Source of the DNA: an uncultured Bdellovibrionales bacterium
GTDB lineage: Bacteria > Bdellovibrionota > Bdellovibrionia > Bdellovibrionales > JAMPXM01
Assembly: GCA_937927435.1 (NCBI GenBank)
Contig: CALBDW010000096.1
Span: 1-5,412 of the forward strand
Length of the DNA: 5,412 bases
Direction of reading: 5' to 3'
Below the pieces are notes generated by a model. The model ran no database searches. It worked only from the letters and a program-made list of their open reading frames with translations, and had not been told where the DNA came from. The position numbers and the translations under genes are program-made. Below, piece by piece: positions 5,289 to 5,412 of this stretch (its first letter is position 1; each line of letters opens with the position of its first letter).

Positions 5289-5309
5289 AGCATGTAGAAG
5301 AAACATGCT
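5289..5309. repeat. 21-bp inverted repeat, possible operator
   Basis: AGCATGT (5289-5295) and ACATGCT (5303-5309) form a perfect 7-bp inverted repeat with a 7-base spacer. The half-site distance suits a dimeric helix-turn-helix regulator (about two helical turns end to end). It lies 200-220 bp upstream of the outer-membrane protein start in a locally AT-rich segment. No regulator gene is in view. Confidence 0.4.
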
Positions 5310-5412
5310 TAAAATGAAAACACTTCAAGTCGCTTCCAAAATCCGTCACTGCCCCCACCCCCTCTCCGTCATATGGCGTGGTGAGGTTTCGTGCCAGGCT
5401 CCTCGGGAGGCA

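Larger units (their letters stand above)
5090..5412. other. Upstream region of the outer-membrane protein gene, no convincing gene
   Basis: This 323-bp stretch holds no gene I can support. It contains the presumed promoter and leader of the outer-membrane protein gene, but no -35/-10 pair is convincing. Visible elements are an A-rich Shine-Dalgarno region next to the start, a 9-bp hairpin, a 7-bp inverted repeat, small 5-bp stems at 5166-5181 and around 5196-5208, and a C-rich tract at 5352-5366 (G-rich on the minus strand). Two frames are open to the right edge: minus strand to a TGA at 5226-5224 and plus strand from ATG 5305. Neither looks like protein. Confidence 0.6.

Noticed and set aside
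5224..5412. Minus-strand frame open from the right edge to a TGA (62 codons)
   Set aside because: The translation is Cys-rich with no family resemblance and no visible start, and it contains the 21-bp palindrome. A gene tail entering from the right cannot be excluded but is not supported.
5305..5412. Plus-strand frame from ATG 5305 open to the right edge (36 codons)
   Set aside because: No good Shine-Dalgarno, unlikely composition, and the ATG lies inside the palindrome arm. A divergent gene start is possible but unsupported.

Overview
All supportable genes in this window lie on the minus strand, so it reads right to left. The content is typical of a Gram-negative bacterium: a beta-barrel outer-membrane protein, two proteins with signal peptides, and the conserved rimP-nusA-infB core operon. 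The start of IF-2 and the deltaproteobacterial-style outer-membrane protein fit a Bdellovibrionota-like or related lineage. That placement is an inference from recognition of sequence style, not the result of a search.

Layout in transcription order: (1) positions 5412-5090 are a long upstream region with no convincing gene; it holds a 21-bp inverted repeat, a G-rich tract and a 9-bp-stem hairpin in the presumed leader. (2) Positions 5089-3887 encode a 400-residue secreted protein with a Pro/Gln-rich and charged periplasmic part followed by a predicted eight-strand outer-membrane barrel. It is followed by two tandem hairpins, the second a strong intrinsic terminator. (3) Positions 3758-2572 hold a tight two-gene unit: a signal-peptide protein resembling the SurA N-terminal chaperone domain but without a peptidyl-prolyl isomerase domain, then a RimI-like GNAT acetyltransferase. 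(4) A near-perfect intrinsic terminator lies at 2486-2509. (5) The translation operon follows: rimP, a 237-bp structured interval with a possible 60-codon ORF, nusA, and the first 31 codons of infB, cut by the left edge. No ylxR (DUF448) gene lies between nusA and infB.

The rimP-nusA-infB group joins 30S ribosome maturation, transcription elongation/termination control and translation initiation, an arrangement widely conserved in bacteria. The acetyltransferase just upstream could also act on a ribosomal protein, but this rests on family resemblance only. The outer-membrane protein and the SurA-like protein may be linked functionally, because SurA-type chaperones escort barrel proteins; a terminator separates them, so the link is only suggestive.

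I do not see a clearly new system. The parts most worth a second look are the non-coding ones: a terminator inside the possible rimP leader, the hairpin-dense rimP-nusA interval with its well-placed Shine-Dalgarno, and the inverted repeats upstream of the outer-membrane protein.
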